Shown: positions 49,801 through 60,354 of the stretch, piece by piece
Layout: each line of letters begins with the position of its first letter
Numbering within the stretch: position 1 is the stretch's first letter
Assembly (NCBI GenBank): GCA_001247695.2
Contig: LGRX02035489.1
Coordinates: forward strand, 20,843 to 84,842
DNA length: 64,000 nucleotides
Direction of reading: 5' to 3'
From: Cymbomonas tetramitiformis
Lineage: Eukaryota; Chlorophyta; Pyramimonadophyceae; Pyramimonadales; Pyramimonadaceae
The notes under the pieces: generated by a model
What the model was told of the DNA's origin: nothing
Database searches by the model: none
Seen by the model: only the letters and a program-made list of their open reading frames with translations
Program-made: the position numbers and the translations under genes

Positions 49801-52800
49801 AAAGAGAGAGACCCATTTCTCTCTCGGATATGGTGGTAATTCCACGCTCGGGCAAGGTCCGTGTGCATCGCCGCTCGGATTCAAGGTGATGCAGGATCTA
49901 ACGGCTCAGCAGAAGGGCACATACGACAGAGCTGTCCTCCGAGATTTGAGTACGCTCGTGGTGAAGCGGCTTGTGTCCATAGTTTGGTAGGCGATCGGAC
50001 GAAAGAATTGTCGGGGCAGTGCGCAGAGGGCAGAGCGGGCAGAGCGCAGAGCGGGCACAGAGCGGGCAGAGCGCAGAGCGGGCAGAGGGGGCAGAGGGCA
50101 GCGCAGAGCGGGCAGAGCGCAGAGCGGGCGGAGCGCAGAACGGGCGGAGCGCAGAGCCGGCGGAGCGCAGAACGGGCGGAGCGCAGAGCCGGCGGAGCGC
50201 AGAACGGGCGGAGCGCAGAACGGGCGGAGCGCAGAGCGGGCAGCGGGCGGAGGGCACAGGGCAGAGCGGGCAGCGAGCACAGGGCAGAGCGGGCGGAGGG
50301 CAGAGTGGCTGACTGCAGCTCAAGGGGAAGTGATGCTCCATGAAGAGCATGGCACTAGGCCGGGCGGCTTGAGCTGATCTCAGGGGTGTTCGCCTGTTTG
50401 TCACACCTTGGGGGGGGGCGGATCGTGTACGGGGTGACAGGGCTTCAGGAAGGCCCCCACAAAAGCTCTGGGCTGGTTCGTGAACAAACCCTTCATGGTG
50501 TTTGGAGCCGACGTGACTCATGCAGCCCCGGGGAGTGTCGCGCCCTCCGTTGCGGCCGTCGTTGGGAGCTTGAATCTGTCCGCCACGAGGTAAGTCCACC
50601 AGGCCCAGCTTAGCACACCAAATCTACCTTCTTATCCCTCTGCTCCACTTGTAACGTTGGAGCAAGCTGTTAGGGTGCTCTTGTGTTAACGGGCCTCGTC
50701 TATTTGGGCACCTGCACGGTGCGTGTATTCCGCACAGCTGGCAGGCACCTTGTGGATGGCAGCGGGGCTTCCGGGCATTCCTCTCCGCCAACATCAAACT
50801 CCAGTTACACCTTGCATGATGGTGGAGATTTATGCCATGAGTAAGGATATAAGAAGGTTGCGCTGTGCGTATGTGGGTAGGGAGAGACTTTGCGAAGGAG
50901 GGGAGCCGCAAGATGAGGTTTTGCTTCGAATGACTGTGTATCACAGGTGTCGGTGCTTGTCGGGACGATGCTCTCGCCGCCCATTGACATGGGAATGGCA
51001 ATCGCGATGATGCATGCACGCCGGTAGTAACGCCAGCTTGTGCTTGTTTTGAAAATACCGACATGGCGCGCTCTCTTTGATTTCTATGCATCGACCCGGC
51101 ATCCCTTTCTGGTGGGTCTGTGTCACGCAGATACGCCGCGCGCATCATGCTGCAGGAGGAGCGAGCACAGAAGGTTTGTGTATGCGGCCATAGCAACCCC
51201 AAGTGGCCCTCTCAAGCAACCAGAGATGGAGAGAAGTGCATGAGCCAGCGGGTGCCAGCTGCCTCACTAGTTCGACTGACCATAATCCTGGAAGCGCTGA
51301 GCGACACGTATGCCGGGGCGCGCAGGCGTCTACGGAGGGCATCACCAGGATGAAAGACGCCGTGAAGGTGGGGTAGCTCTGAGCTCCGCGCCTTGAGCCC
51401 CCTCACAAAGTGTTGTGTTTGGCATTGGGAACTACATCCATATCACACGTAATGGCATGGCAATGCTGATGACACTGAAAGCTGCCAGATCCATCTCTCC
51501 CTTCACCCATTGACTGGACCCCCACTCCCGCTTTAACTTCCATGTCCGCGTTATCCATGGCGTCTCCTTCCTTGAAGTGCCGACAGATGTATACAATCAT
51601 CCAATCAGTTGTCTTTCTTTCAGTGCGTAAGTGAGGTACGTCCTTGCCTTGTTCTTGCGTGCTTCGCGTTATCACTCTGGGCGGGCTGCATTCAGCAGGC
51701 AAGCCTCAAACGATTCGATGTGCGCGGAGTAAGTTGACTGTGGTGAAAAAATACAAGATGGGGGGATGTGAACGAAGCATATAAAGTCTATATTGAGCGC
51801 CTTGTTGGGGTTGAGCATTCTGGGAGGGTGTGATGCAAGCCCTTGGGAGAGCCGGCAGTACCAGCGGAGAGGTTTAACTTGAAATGATAAGCGACGATTG
51901 AATTAGGGAAGAATCAGGGAGGGTGGGCGGTTGCGAGGGTTGCATCATTGCAGGAGTTGTTGCTGGACTTTTACCGTACCAACAATAAGTGCAAACCCGA
52001 GCGCTTACTGTTCTATCGCGACGGCGTTTCGGAAGGTGAATTCAACCAAGTGCTTCGACACGAATTTCCTCAGATTCGGGTGCGGACCACTTTACGTGGC
52101 AGCCGCCCATCCCCGGCTTGGCTCCTTGCGCGCACGCCGCGCATCATCCAACCACCACCCTCGTTGCTCGAAGAGGGTGCGATCCCGGCAGTCAAGCTAC
52201 CATGCATATTCCTACCAACACGACTGATAATCTGACACGGGGCTGGGTGATCGACGAGTGGCAGGAAGCATGCCATGAGTTGGATCCAACCTACAATCCA
52301 ACTATCACATTCATGACTGTCGTGAAACGGCATCACACGCGCTTTTACCCGAAAAGTGCAGAGGAGTCTGATAATGGTATTTTGCCCGACGCCTGTGAAT
52401 ACCTGTGCAACCCCAACTCCTTTTACCAATGCCATCGCAGTTCGCTAGGCTTTTGCACTTTTTAGAATGGAGTTGCTAAATCATCCGATTGAATATCGGT
52501 ATTTAGTTGGTTTGCATCCAAATCTGCCCATCACCAATCCGCGACTTCATCTTGCGGAGGTTATGCTCTCAACTCTGAGTTTCTGGCATGATGCCTTCGG
52601 CTGCCGTGATGCGACGTTTAGATTGCGGTCATGGCGTAAACTTTGTATGTGACAGTCCCTTGATCCGACTGATGACGGGCAGTGACTGTCGCGTTAATGA
52701 ACTGCGAAGCACCATACCTAGGTACCACTTTTTGTAAGACTCCAAGATGGAGGAAGGGAAACATGATCTAAAACACAACGTCAGTCACGCGATGACAGAA

Positions 52801-54537
52801 TCGACGATGAGAGAGCTGCCAGACAACCACGTCACTAAGCGCGCTCTGCCACCTTGGATGTCATGATAGCGCAATCTGACGCGATCTTTCAGATGTTGTT
52901 CGCCATGCTCGATCTTTGAGTCTTACAAAAAGTGGTGCCGGGGCCCTTCAGCTTGATCATCTAAGCTGTTTCATTTCGAACGCTCCCGAGCCTTCCGCGA
53001 TAGTAGAATCCCCTGGAAATATCGAACAACAGGAGATTGAAATAGTAATGCTATATATGGACGGGAGAATAATGAATATGGGGGGGGAGAGGGATTGATG
53101 GAGTTCAGGGAACATGGTGCCCGGCACTGTGATTGACACATTCGTCACACACCCGTACGAGTTTGATTTCTACTTGAATAGCCACTCGGGCATCAAGGGA
53201 ACCAATAAGTGCACGCACTACTACGTGCTTTGCGACGAGAATGGATTTTCACCTGACTACCTGCAGCTGCTGACCTACAGGTGCAATGCACCGCATCCAC
53301 CCACGACATGCATGTGTGGTGTCCTTAAACCAAAGGCATCGTTTGCTTCTCAATGTAAAAGATGGATTTTTCACACTACCGAACATATATCACTTCGTTT
53401 CTGTTGCCATTGCACGCAGATGAGACTGCATAATAGACATGAAGTTGGATAGATTTAGCGCTCGTCCGTTAAATGACTCGTACGTTAGATGACTCGTCCG
53501 TTAGATGACTCGTCCATTAGATGACTCGTCCATTAGATGACTCATCCGTTAGATGACTCGTCCATTAGATGACTCGTCCGTCAGATGACTCGTCCATTAG
53601 ATGACTCGTCCGGTAGATGACTTCGTCCGGTAGATGACTGCGTCCGGTAGATGACTCATCCGGTAGATGACTTCGTCCATCTCGTCCATTAGATGGCTCG
53701 TCCATTAGATGGCTCGTCCATTAGATGACTCGTCCATTAGATGGCTCGTCCATTAGATGACTCGTCCGTTACATGACTCGTCCATTAGATGACTCGTCCA
53801 TTAGATGAATCGTCCGTTAGATGATGATTTGAGCGTCTGGGGGCATGAAGGCAAGTCGGGCATTAAGCACTGATGAACGGTGACCAACCTTTGCGCGCCC
53901 AACCCTACATGTGATCCATCTTAATCTTCATCTTTGAGGATGTCCTTGAATGAGAGGGATTGTGGAAAGAAGCAGGATGTGCTATTCGTATAACCGAGCA
54001 ACTCGATCGGTTTCCATAGTCCCCGCCGCCTATTATGCGCACCAGGTACGCACCTGTGCTCTCATCTTGTTGGCCATGGCACTTGCTCGAGAGCACGTAG
54101 GCACTTGTGTGATGCCTTCTGTCTTCATTAAAGTGACGGATTGCGAACCACTTTTATTTCAAAGTAAGAGTTTACAACAATGTTTATGGCAAGCAACCTG
54201 TTGAAGGTTTTGTTGCATGCGTCAATATTCAGAAAATATAATTTCACAAGATTCCTCAAATAGCAGCGTTCACTTATGCATTCAACAAGAGTGTTATTTT
54301 GGAATACCCATTCGTGTACCATCTAGCATATGCATGATCCTTCCTTAGCATAACAGGTGTGCATCTTTGCGAAAGTGATTGAAATGCTGGCTATCGCAGG
54401 CAGCGTTCCGGGGGCGCATGTTACTATGCCCAGAAGATGATAGCGACAGTGACGCGCAATCCGTGTCATCCGGGGTATCTGGGCTTTCACTGGCTTCCAT
54501 CCACGAGAATTTGAAAATGACGATGTTTTATTCCTGA
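34880..54537 (+). CDS. AGO: Argonaute protein, complete, 24 exons (1001 aa)
   Basis: Small-RNA-guided silencing effector. Exons: 34880-34919, 35145-35189, 35407-35475, 38032-38172, 38724-38863, 38932-39180, 41618-41893, 43093-43281, 43473-43510, 44650-44919, 45844-45919, 46169-46363, 46526-46598, 47883-47974, 48661-48834, 49393-49479, 50441-50589, 51131-51173, 51326-51367, 51954-52079, 52265-52376, 53109-53280, 53976-54045, 54400-54537. All phases join and total 3006 nt. A Gly/Lys/Arg-rich N-terminus ([14 protein letters not shown]) precedes the N domain ([22 protein letters not shown]). Then come linker 1 ([16 protein letters not shown]), PAZ ([24 protein letters not shown]), linker 2 (QAFGLE), MID with 5'-phosphate pocket Y656, K660, Q672, K701, K705, and PIWI with D742 (FGADVTH), D819 (FYRDGVSEG) and H955 (AAYYAHQ). 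The C-terminus is [10 protein letters not shown], near the canonical MFYC. The glutamate-finger position seems to be Gln781, with Glu777/778 adjacent, so slicer activity is uncertain. Intron 8 is GC-AG; the rest are GT-AG. Confidence 0.95.
36254..36618 (+). repeat. Intron 3 minisatellite, about 75 bp x 5
   Basis: Unit beginning CTCTAGGACAATAGCAGATG and containing GTGAGCCGCAGTGTACTGGA at 36254, 36329, 36402, 36471 and 36545, with small indels (spacing 75, 73, 69, 74). Confidence 0.9.
37121..37272. repeat. Fold-back element in intron 3 (about 150 bp)
   Basis: TATATATGTTACAG at the left is mirrored by CTGTAACATATATA at the right. Inner arms GCACGCATATGCGTG and AGCGCGCC also mirror, giving roughly 60-70-bp imperfect arms around a short centre. 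Related in layout and words to the element at 41248-41492. Confidence 0.65.
37579..37865 (+). repeat. Intron 3 minisatellite, 41 bp x 7
   Basis: CCACATCCAGCGGACATGAC plus 21 further bases repeats exactly every 41 bp from 37579 with few substitutions. It opens long false frames on both strands. Confidence 0.95.
39212..39545 (+). repeat. Intron 6 direct repeat, about 170 bp x 2
   Basis: AGGCTTAGGG starts two copies at 39212 and 39382, each with CTCCGGAGA, AAATCCTTTGATCC-like and GTCTTCTGTGGCTACGGG blocks. Confidence 0.85.
39955..40840 (+). repeat. Intron 6 repeat, about 124-bp core, 5 irregular copies
   Basis: TCACGGCCCCGCCCTG occurs at about 40044, 40252, 40376, 40501 and 40736, followed each time by CTTCTCACATCCACTGGGAT and GGGCTGGCTTTTGTCGGC. 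Spacing alternates between about 124 and about 208-235 bp, so two nested unit types are present. Confidence 0.85.
41248..41492. repeat. Fold-back element in intron 6 with (TA)n
   Basis: A TA run near 41251-41272, then TTATGAGCGCGCC, is mirrored by GGCGCGCTCATG and TGACATATAT at the right. The centre holds a 44-bp duplication with CTGATCAGCACAATGGCGCA. It resembles the intron 3 fold-back element in words and layout. Confidence 0.6.
41995..42395 (+). repeat. Intron 7 minisatellite a, 31 bp x about 13
   Basis: GGTCAATGGGAGCAATCCTC plus 11 further bases, with CGGTCGAGGCA as link; 31-bp spacing (for example 42015, 42046), a few shortened copies. Confidence 0.93.
42548..43045 (+). repeat. Intron 7 minisatellite b, 31 bp x about 16
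   Basis: AACTCAAGGTTTATACCATA followed by GCTTCTGCAAC, repeating every 31 bp (42550, 42581 and onward), with TTT/TGT/TTC variants. Unrelated in sequence to the first array in the same intron but with the same period. Confidence 0.93.
43561..44050 (+). repeat. Intron 9 minisatellite a, 40 bp x 12
   Basis: CGCTATTGGCGCGTAGAGCA plus TCAGCATCTGCGCTCCAGGC, 40-bp period from 43561, highly uniform. Confidence 0.95.
44175..44632 (+). repeat. Intron 9 minisatellite b, 40 bp x 11-12
   Basis: GACATGGCATATTTATCTCT plus GCTCTGAGGCCCGTGATGTG, 40-bp period from 44181. Unrelated to the preceding array but of the same unit length; the last copy runs almost to the acceptor of exon 10. Confidence 0.95.
45208..45321 (+). 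repeat. Intron 10 minisatellite, 23 bp x 5
   Basis: GCATGTGACATGCGTGAGTG plus 3 bases at 45208, 45231, 45254, 45277 and 45300. Confidence 0.88.
46364..46525 (+). repeat. Intron 12: four tandem copies of the adjacent exon segment
   Basis: Units at 46364-46404, 46405-46445, 46446-46484 (two bases shorter) and 46485-46525 each start GTGCCCTCC and end ACTTTAG. Exon 13 starts at 46526 with a fifth copy (GTGCCCTCCTGGAGCCTAGC), ending TACTTTGACC. The exon 12 end is CTTCAG. The repeat register is therefore AGGTGCC...TACTTT, a 41-bp exon piece beginning AGGT. Splicing the four copies out joins SLQ to [16 protein letters not shown] in frame, whereas retention reaches a stop at 46523-46525. Confidence 0.85.
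46831..47260 (+). repeat. Intron 13 minisatellite, 45 bp x 9-10 (90-bp higher order)
   Basis: AGCTGCTGGTGCAAGCACAT and AGCTGCTAGTACAAGCGCAC half-units alternate every 45 bp (46831, 46876 and onward). The multiple-of-three period gives long false frames on both strands. Confidence 0.93.
49109..49240 (+). repeat. Intron 15 repeat, about 43 bp x 3
   Basis: GATTGTGATGACACGCGGAG plus a GGCAGCGGTGTCCGTGG tail, three copies. A run of 11 G follows near 49374-49385, just before the exon 16 acceptor. Confidence 0.88.
50015..50310 (+). repeat. Intron 16 GC-rich simple repeat (about 16 bp)
   Basis: AGCGCAGAACGGGCGG and AGCGCAGAGCCGGCGG alternate, with GGGCAGAGCGCAGAGC variants to the left. Strong purine bias on the plus strand. 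Confidence 0.9.
53455..53830 (+). repeat. Intron 22 minisatellite, 16 bp x about 23
   Basis: AGATGACTCGTCCGTT and CAT-for-CGT variants, almost perfectly periodic, with a few 17-bp and truncated units around 53620-53690. Confidence 0.95.
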
Positions 54538-57250
54538 ACCTCAGCGAAAGCTGGTTCAGCACTGAAGCATCAGATACAAAATTGAGGACCGCCGGCCCAA
54601 TTACTGGACAGGTACAGCTTGGAGATTAGAGATGGGACTGGTGTCGCACAGACAAAAATAGTACATTTACGATAGCATATATATTCGGAGCTTGAATGCA
54701 TGCAATAAACTTGAGTTGAAAGTTTGCATAATAAATCACTAATAAGCAGTGGTACAAGAAATATCAGTCTCGTATAAGCAAAATAAAAATGCAAACGTAT
54801 GATACACTATAACACTTAATGTACTCTGTGTATGGACGAACACAAATCGCTTGCTGCCTATAGGCCTTTCACGGCTCGCAAGGTCGATCATCAGTAGGAC
54901 GTTTGGACAGGTACACGTTACCGTCCGCCGTCCTGCTATGCACATTGGAGCCAATCTGTTGTGTTTTTAAATGCAATGCAAACAAAGGTGAATCCACACT
55001 TCTCGCCATTTGTCACTCATGTTGTCACGACGCCCAACGGTATGGCAAACGACTCACGGCGGTAACCTCACCTACAAACCTATGCACTGTGCAAAACCCC
55101 TCACGCGCATCCACCGTCTTGAAGGGGAAAACCGCCCATCCTCAGTGAAGCGCCCTGTGGGGCAGTCGATCCCTAAAAGCCTACGAAATGCAACATTTTG
55201 AAAAACATTGTGAAGAAGGACGGACACACCTTGTGATAAGTGAACATGAAGCCTTATTTGATTGCATGCGAGGTGTGGAAATATTGATTGTCAAAGTATG
55301 CATATAAGAAAATTACCAGCATTAAACATCAACCATGGTTTACCACAACGCACTTACCGCATCGGTACCAAATATAGAGGCATCCGATAGTAGACACATA
55401 GCAGGACTTAATACACGACGCTTCTCGCGGCCTGAACGGGGCATACGAATGCGGCATTGCTAATTCGCGATAGTATTGGAAATGACTATATAGCTAACAG
55501 GAAAGCTGTGGTAGGCACACGTGCAACGGATATGGACAAAGCTGAATTTGATTATTCAGATATAATAATTTGATAATCTACCATGCGCGGTAGCCAAGGA
55601 TATGGCCTGAGCATTTTAAATATAACATTGTGCACCCACTACATCCCGGTTTTTTCGACCTGCATAACCGCAGAGATTCGGCTTTGAGATGTGTTCCGCA
55701 TATATGCGCATTATGGTTGCAGTACCCGCATAATTACGGGTGTATGCAGCTGGTGTCAAACTCCCGCATAAAAGGTACCCATGGCAAATATATGGGGAAT
55801 ATGCGGCCCTTGTATTTATGCACATTATGGTTGCAGGATCCGTAAGTATGCAGCATACTACATATCTTGTAAGTATGTTGCATATTTGCGGAGCCGACAT
55901 ACCTGCGGGATCTAGCATATTCCAAATGTATGCCGCAGATTTGCAAATCCCGCACAAATGCGCGTAATAGGCATCACGCATATTTATGCAATATATATAT
56001 GTGTGTGTCACGTGATGCGTTGTGTTGTGCGTTCGTTATGCAACGAAGGGTTAGGACAGTAGAACTCAACCGGAAATGCAATCCGGCCGGGTGTTATCGT
56101 CTAGATGCGTGGCCCCAACAATCGTGAACATACACTTCAAACAAGGAAAGTCAAAGAAGACGGAAAGACAAATAATATGCGAAATTAATATCACAAATGC
56201 AAGTTAATATATCTACTTAAAGTTGTTCAGGAATGTTCCTTGTCTACAGGGTCACTGTCTACACACTGTCTACACACTGCCAACGTTAAGTCTACGCTAA
56301 GCTCTAAGCTATGCCAGGCAAATCAACTATTTAGAAACAACGCCATTCGCGTTCCATTGTCTTCCCAACATAAATGGTAGTTGTAGGCTATACCTGAAAA
56401 CACACACAGGTAAACGCCCGGTCAGTGCAAAACGTATGCGCGCCCTCATCATTGATGATGCGTGACACGTTTTTCATGCGCTAACCGGTTCCAAAAAACC
56501 CCCAGGGTATGCAATCTGCACAAATATTTCAAATCCCGTCCATAGGTTCAAGGAGAAAAAGGTGGTGCCTAAAATGTATGAAATTACCTTGCAGACTGCA
56601 ACCGTACATACACCTTTCCAGCAGATTCCAGCGAACCCAACCTGTAAAATACACGGGTCGTGTGAGCGTGTGTGCCAATGTAAAAAACAGCACGAGCAAA
56701 ACAACATGAAAAGCGGAAGAAGACTGACGGGCGGGTGAGAAAACCCGCTGCTGTGCATGCATATTGTTCACCCGTCCGTCAATCTGCTTTAAAGAATTCC
56801 CAGAGTTCCTGAAATTTGTATCGCGAGTCAGCAGTGAGTGTCACACTACGGTATCCGAGTATGAGTATCTTCTACGTAGACACCATTGGGAAAACGTGTT
56901 CCTGTGTACAGATTGCGTCACGCGTCGTTTATAATTTATAATTCTGGATATTTTATATCGGAAATGAACGATGCTACGCGTGATGGCATACCGCGCCGCG
57001 CCGCGCGGCGAGCAGATTCTGACGCGCGGCGCCCCAGCTCAGCTCCGGCGAAGTACAGTACTGGCCAGAACTTGCGAGTGGGCCCCTAAAAGCGCCCACC
57101 TGTTGGGCAACAAACCAGGAAAATTAGCAAGGTACACGCACAATGAAATTGTACTCTCTTAGGCCATTCATACCGCATTATCCATATTTGGTGCGCAATT
57201 TCACGCCGATATTTAGGATTTTAGGCTTTAAACCCCGAAACCCCTGACTG
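54538..57250. other. AT-rich intergenic region downstream of Argonaute
   Basis: No gene supported. The 3' UTR of Argonaute presumably lies at the left. Between 55640 and 55990 the words GCATATATGCGC, GCATAATTACGG and ATTATGGTTGCAG recur, with (TA)n and TGTGTG tracts near 55990, suggesting a decayed repeat. A GC-rich blip occurs at 56990-57090. Confidence 0.4.
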
Positions 57251-57274
57251 CATACTGAAGGCAACCCAACCGTA

Positions 57275-57830
57275 TTTGGGCGTAAGTTTCGCAGTACTTA
57301 TCCATTCGTATTATGACCGGATGTACAATCTCAGCCTACCCGACCTGACATTTTCAAATATCAAACACATGAATCCGGTCAGTTTGGGTTTGTAGTTGTA
57401 ACGTCGTCATCTGTTAAGCGGTTCGCTAGCGGCCGCCGGCGCGGTGCCAGAGCGCACGATATCGCATTTGGGCGTAACTTTCGCAATGCTTATCCATTCG
57501 TGTTATGACCGGATGTACAATCCCAGCTCATCAGACCTGACATTTTCAAATATCAAACGCATGAATCCGGCCAGGTTGGGTTTGTAGTTGTAACGTCAGC
57601 TGTTAAGTTCGTTAGCGCGCGGTGCCGGAGCACGATATCGCATTTGGGTGTAACTTTCGCAATACTTATCCATTCGTGTTATGACCGGATATACAATCCC
57701 AGCTCCTCAGACCCGACATTTTCAAATATCAAACGCATGAATCCGGTCAGTTTGGGTTTGTAGTTGTAACGTCAGCTGTTAAGTTCGTTAGCGCGCGGTG
57801 CCAGAGCACGATATCGCATTTGAAGGGCAC
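57275..57830 (+). repeat. About 180-bp tandem repeat, 3 copies
   Basis: GTAACTTTCGCAATGCTTAT, TATGACCGGATGTACAATCC and CAAATATCAAACGCATGAAT recur; TCCATTCG falls at 57301, 57493 and 57669. A fourth start (GATATCGCATTTG) at about 57809-57822 breaks off into the gag-like remnant. Confidence 0.85.
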
Positions 57831-58935
57831 GAGGGTTGGAGGTCCAGCTGTCTTCAGAGGAAGGCGAAGGCGGGGACAGCACGCGTGGCGGAGATGATGG
57901 TGTTCCAACAGGGCTTAGAGAGCTCTGCTGCGATAAGGGCGTGGGTTCTATTAGATCGCCACGATGGGTCGTTGCTTGGACCGCGTCGTCTTGCTGGTCC
58001 ACTGTTCGAGGTACGTCGAACTGTGCCATAGGAGTGGTCTTCGGTGGGTTCTCATCGAACTGCGAATAAGCGTTGCTCCGCGTTGCGGTCGAATTACGTG
58101 GTCGTGTAGGTAACCACACGTCGCACTCCACTGTTGGCCGCTTTGTGCCGCCTGCCACGGACGCAAGCTCCACTGTCGTCGCCCCGAACTGATGCTAGTC
58201 GTGCCTCGATGCCATTCCGCATTGCTATCGGTTCCACTTCGCACAACGCCAGGGTCGCGATCCCCAACGGCTCGGCGCCGCTGTAGGCTGCCCTCTCCAA
58301 GCCATCACTGCGTGTGGTGTAGATGCGTGAGGAGGGGTCGGCGAGTTTGAGAACTTCCGTACTCCTCTCAGCAGCCCGGGCGGACACCCGGTGAGGAGGG
58401 GGCGATGAGGTCACACTCCGCGGATCTGCCTCCCCTACAGGTCGTGTTGGGGGGGCTGACATTCCCCGAAGCGTTCGTCGACGCGAAGCACCCAGTAGTT
58501 GCGGCGATGTACCGCCCTGCGCGTGGCGGTGACCGAGCTGGCATCAAGGTCTCGCCAACTCGCCGCCTCAGTCGTGAGCTGTACTACAGGTTCGGGCAGC
58601 GACAGGTTGTCCTTGGGTAGCGTTCGTAACTGGTCGGGGGTGTCCACGGCGGTCTCCTTCCCTTCGCGCCTGCTCTCACCTGCGCCTTCGTTGTGACTCA
58701 GCTCGGCATCACCATCGCCGTTGAGAATGCTCGTTGTCATCTTGTTCCGTGGTCCGAAGGCGACGGGGTTCTCCTGGTCTTGGCTGTATGCGGCCCCTCC
58801 CGGTCTGCAACCCTCGAGCTTATCCTGGTAGGCAAGATGCTGGTGTGCGGCTCCTGCCCAGGATCGTTGAGACGAGGTGGTCTCTTGAAACGAGGTGGTC
58901 TCGGGTAGAGGGCTCGAGCTCCTCCTTTGACTCAT
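57772..58935 (-). pseudogene. Frame-shifted gag-like remnant
   Basis: Three overlapping minus-strand frames in succession (58935-58435, 58462-58094, 58173-57772) read like one hydrophilic protein of about 380 residues broken by two indels. It starts MSQRRSSSPLPETTS, similar in style to the N-terminus of the element A Gag (MSSSRSQRE). It continues Ser/Pro/Thr/Gln-rich with no zinc knuckle. No LTR or PBS was found, so this is an inference from order and composition. Confidence 0.3.
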
Positions 58936-59799
58936 GGTGACGTCCAGCGGTGGATGATCGGGATTGACTGATTCAGACGGGGAAATAATTAACGACCATC
59001 TTGCAAAAATGAGACACGCGGGCGTAAATGAGAAACAAATGAGAAAGCATTAAATTGTCTGCCAAATTGGTTTTTGGGGTTCTGAATGACAAATATGAGG
59101 GTTAATTTGAATAGTCCTTGAAGGAATTTCGAAAAATCTGGTTTTTGACTCTTCAAAGTAGCCACGCGAGTCACGCGTGCGGCAAGAAAACGGGAAAGGT
59201 GGAAGTATCGTGTTAGGTGTGGAAAGTTATGATTTTGCCTTATGTTTGTGAACGAAATGTTATATTTTTGCACTATTAGAATATGTAATATTTTGACATT
59301 TCCAAAAATGCAACTATTTGCTTACATGGGAGAGATCCAGCAGATTTATGGCCCATTTTAGGGTGTTTGGAGGGTCACGTAGTAAAATACTTCTCATCGG
59401 GCGAAAGTGAGCAGCAAAGGAGATATTTTCAAAAGCTATTGTGCTGGCAAAGTTGTTCGGGACTGAAAACAACCAGGGGTGATGCTCCCTCAGGCTTCAT
59501 GTGACCCAACATGGGCATTCAGCGGGTCAATTTGCCCTGAACAGGCTATTCCAGCACGATTCTCGGCAGCTAAGAAGACCGGTTAACTGTATTATTTCGC
59601 GGGAAACATTAAAATACGTCAGAGGCAAAATATCCCGCGGCAGGTGTTCCTACAGGTGTGCTGCACATGGATATATCGGGGCGTCCAAGGTTCAGGGTTT
59701 TAGGGTATATGTTGGAGGAGTCGTAACCGGAGGTCGTTTGCACACACCTGCGTTCGTGACATAGAACCACAACCCGCACCTTAGACTACCTACACCAGT
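58936..59799. other. AT-rich spacer, no gene recognised
   Basis: Low-GC sequence with short frames only. AAATATTTTGACATTTCC-type words near 59285-59300 recall the subterminal sequence of element C but the match is short. Confidence 0.3.
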
Positions 59800-60354
59800 A
59801 TGGCCAATATTGGAATATTGCAGTATTGGATATGGCCTTTCGATACTTTTACGTTTCGCGACTGCCAGTTACAACAAGCCCAATGGGTTCCTGAAGACCC
59901 TTTAATTCTCCGCTTGTGGCAGCAAGCGCGGGAACAAGCAGAAGAAGACTGGGAGGACTTCGGGCAACATGCAGTTAATCTCAGGACCTATCACTGGTGG
60001 AGTTTTTGGCCGATGTACGTCCACGGCCGTAGATCCAGCGAAAGGTTCGGTGTGAGGCATCTCGTGTACTGGTATGAGGGCGGGTGGATCTACCACCGAT
60101 ACTCAGGTTTGGAGTGGCGGGCCTGGCGAAATAGAAGCCGCCACAGCGAAACAACGCACGGTGCCCTGACAGAGCTGGAAAGCGATATGCTGCAGGAAGA
60201 TGAAAGGAGATGCGCAGTTTGCGGGCGTATGTTAAGAACCTGCACCCTGGCGCGCATATTTGATGCTAGCGCGTGCAATGAGGAGACGTATTGTGCCGGG
60301 AGTCGGCGGATCAGCCGGTATCGGCGGATCTGCTTGAACCGGTACCGGAGCTAG
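59800..60354 (+). CDS. Hypothetical Trp-rich protein (184 aa)
   Basis: I do not recognise a family. The frame starts MANIGILQYWIWPFDTF and has many aromatic residues (YHWWSFWPMYVHGR, YWYEGGWIYHRYSGLEWRAWR). It then has a possible zinc-binding cluster CAVCGRMLRTCTLARIF with later Cys, and an Arg/Tyr-rich end. Codon composition is balanced and unlike surrounding repeats, so it may be a real exon or a capsid-like protein fragment of a mobile element or virus. Downstream DNA (60305-60430) is an imperfect CCGGTACCGGAGCT / GCTGAACC repeat. Conservation elsewhere would be needed to accept it. Confidence 0.35.
   Translation: MANIGILQYWIWPFDTFTFRDCQLQQAQWVPEDPLILRLWQQAREQAEEDWEDFGQHAVNLRTYHWWSFWPMYVHGRRSSERFGVRHLVYWYEGGWIYHRYSGLEWRAWRNRSRHSETTHGALTELESDMLQEDERRCAVCGRMLRTCTLARIFDASACNEETYCAGSRRISRYRRICLNRYRS

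Noticed and set aside
49861..50343. Open frames of 133-233 residues over intron 16
   Set aside because: They arise from a 16-bp GC-rich simple repeat and match no domain; flanking exons splice over them.
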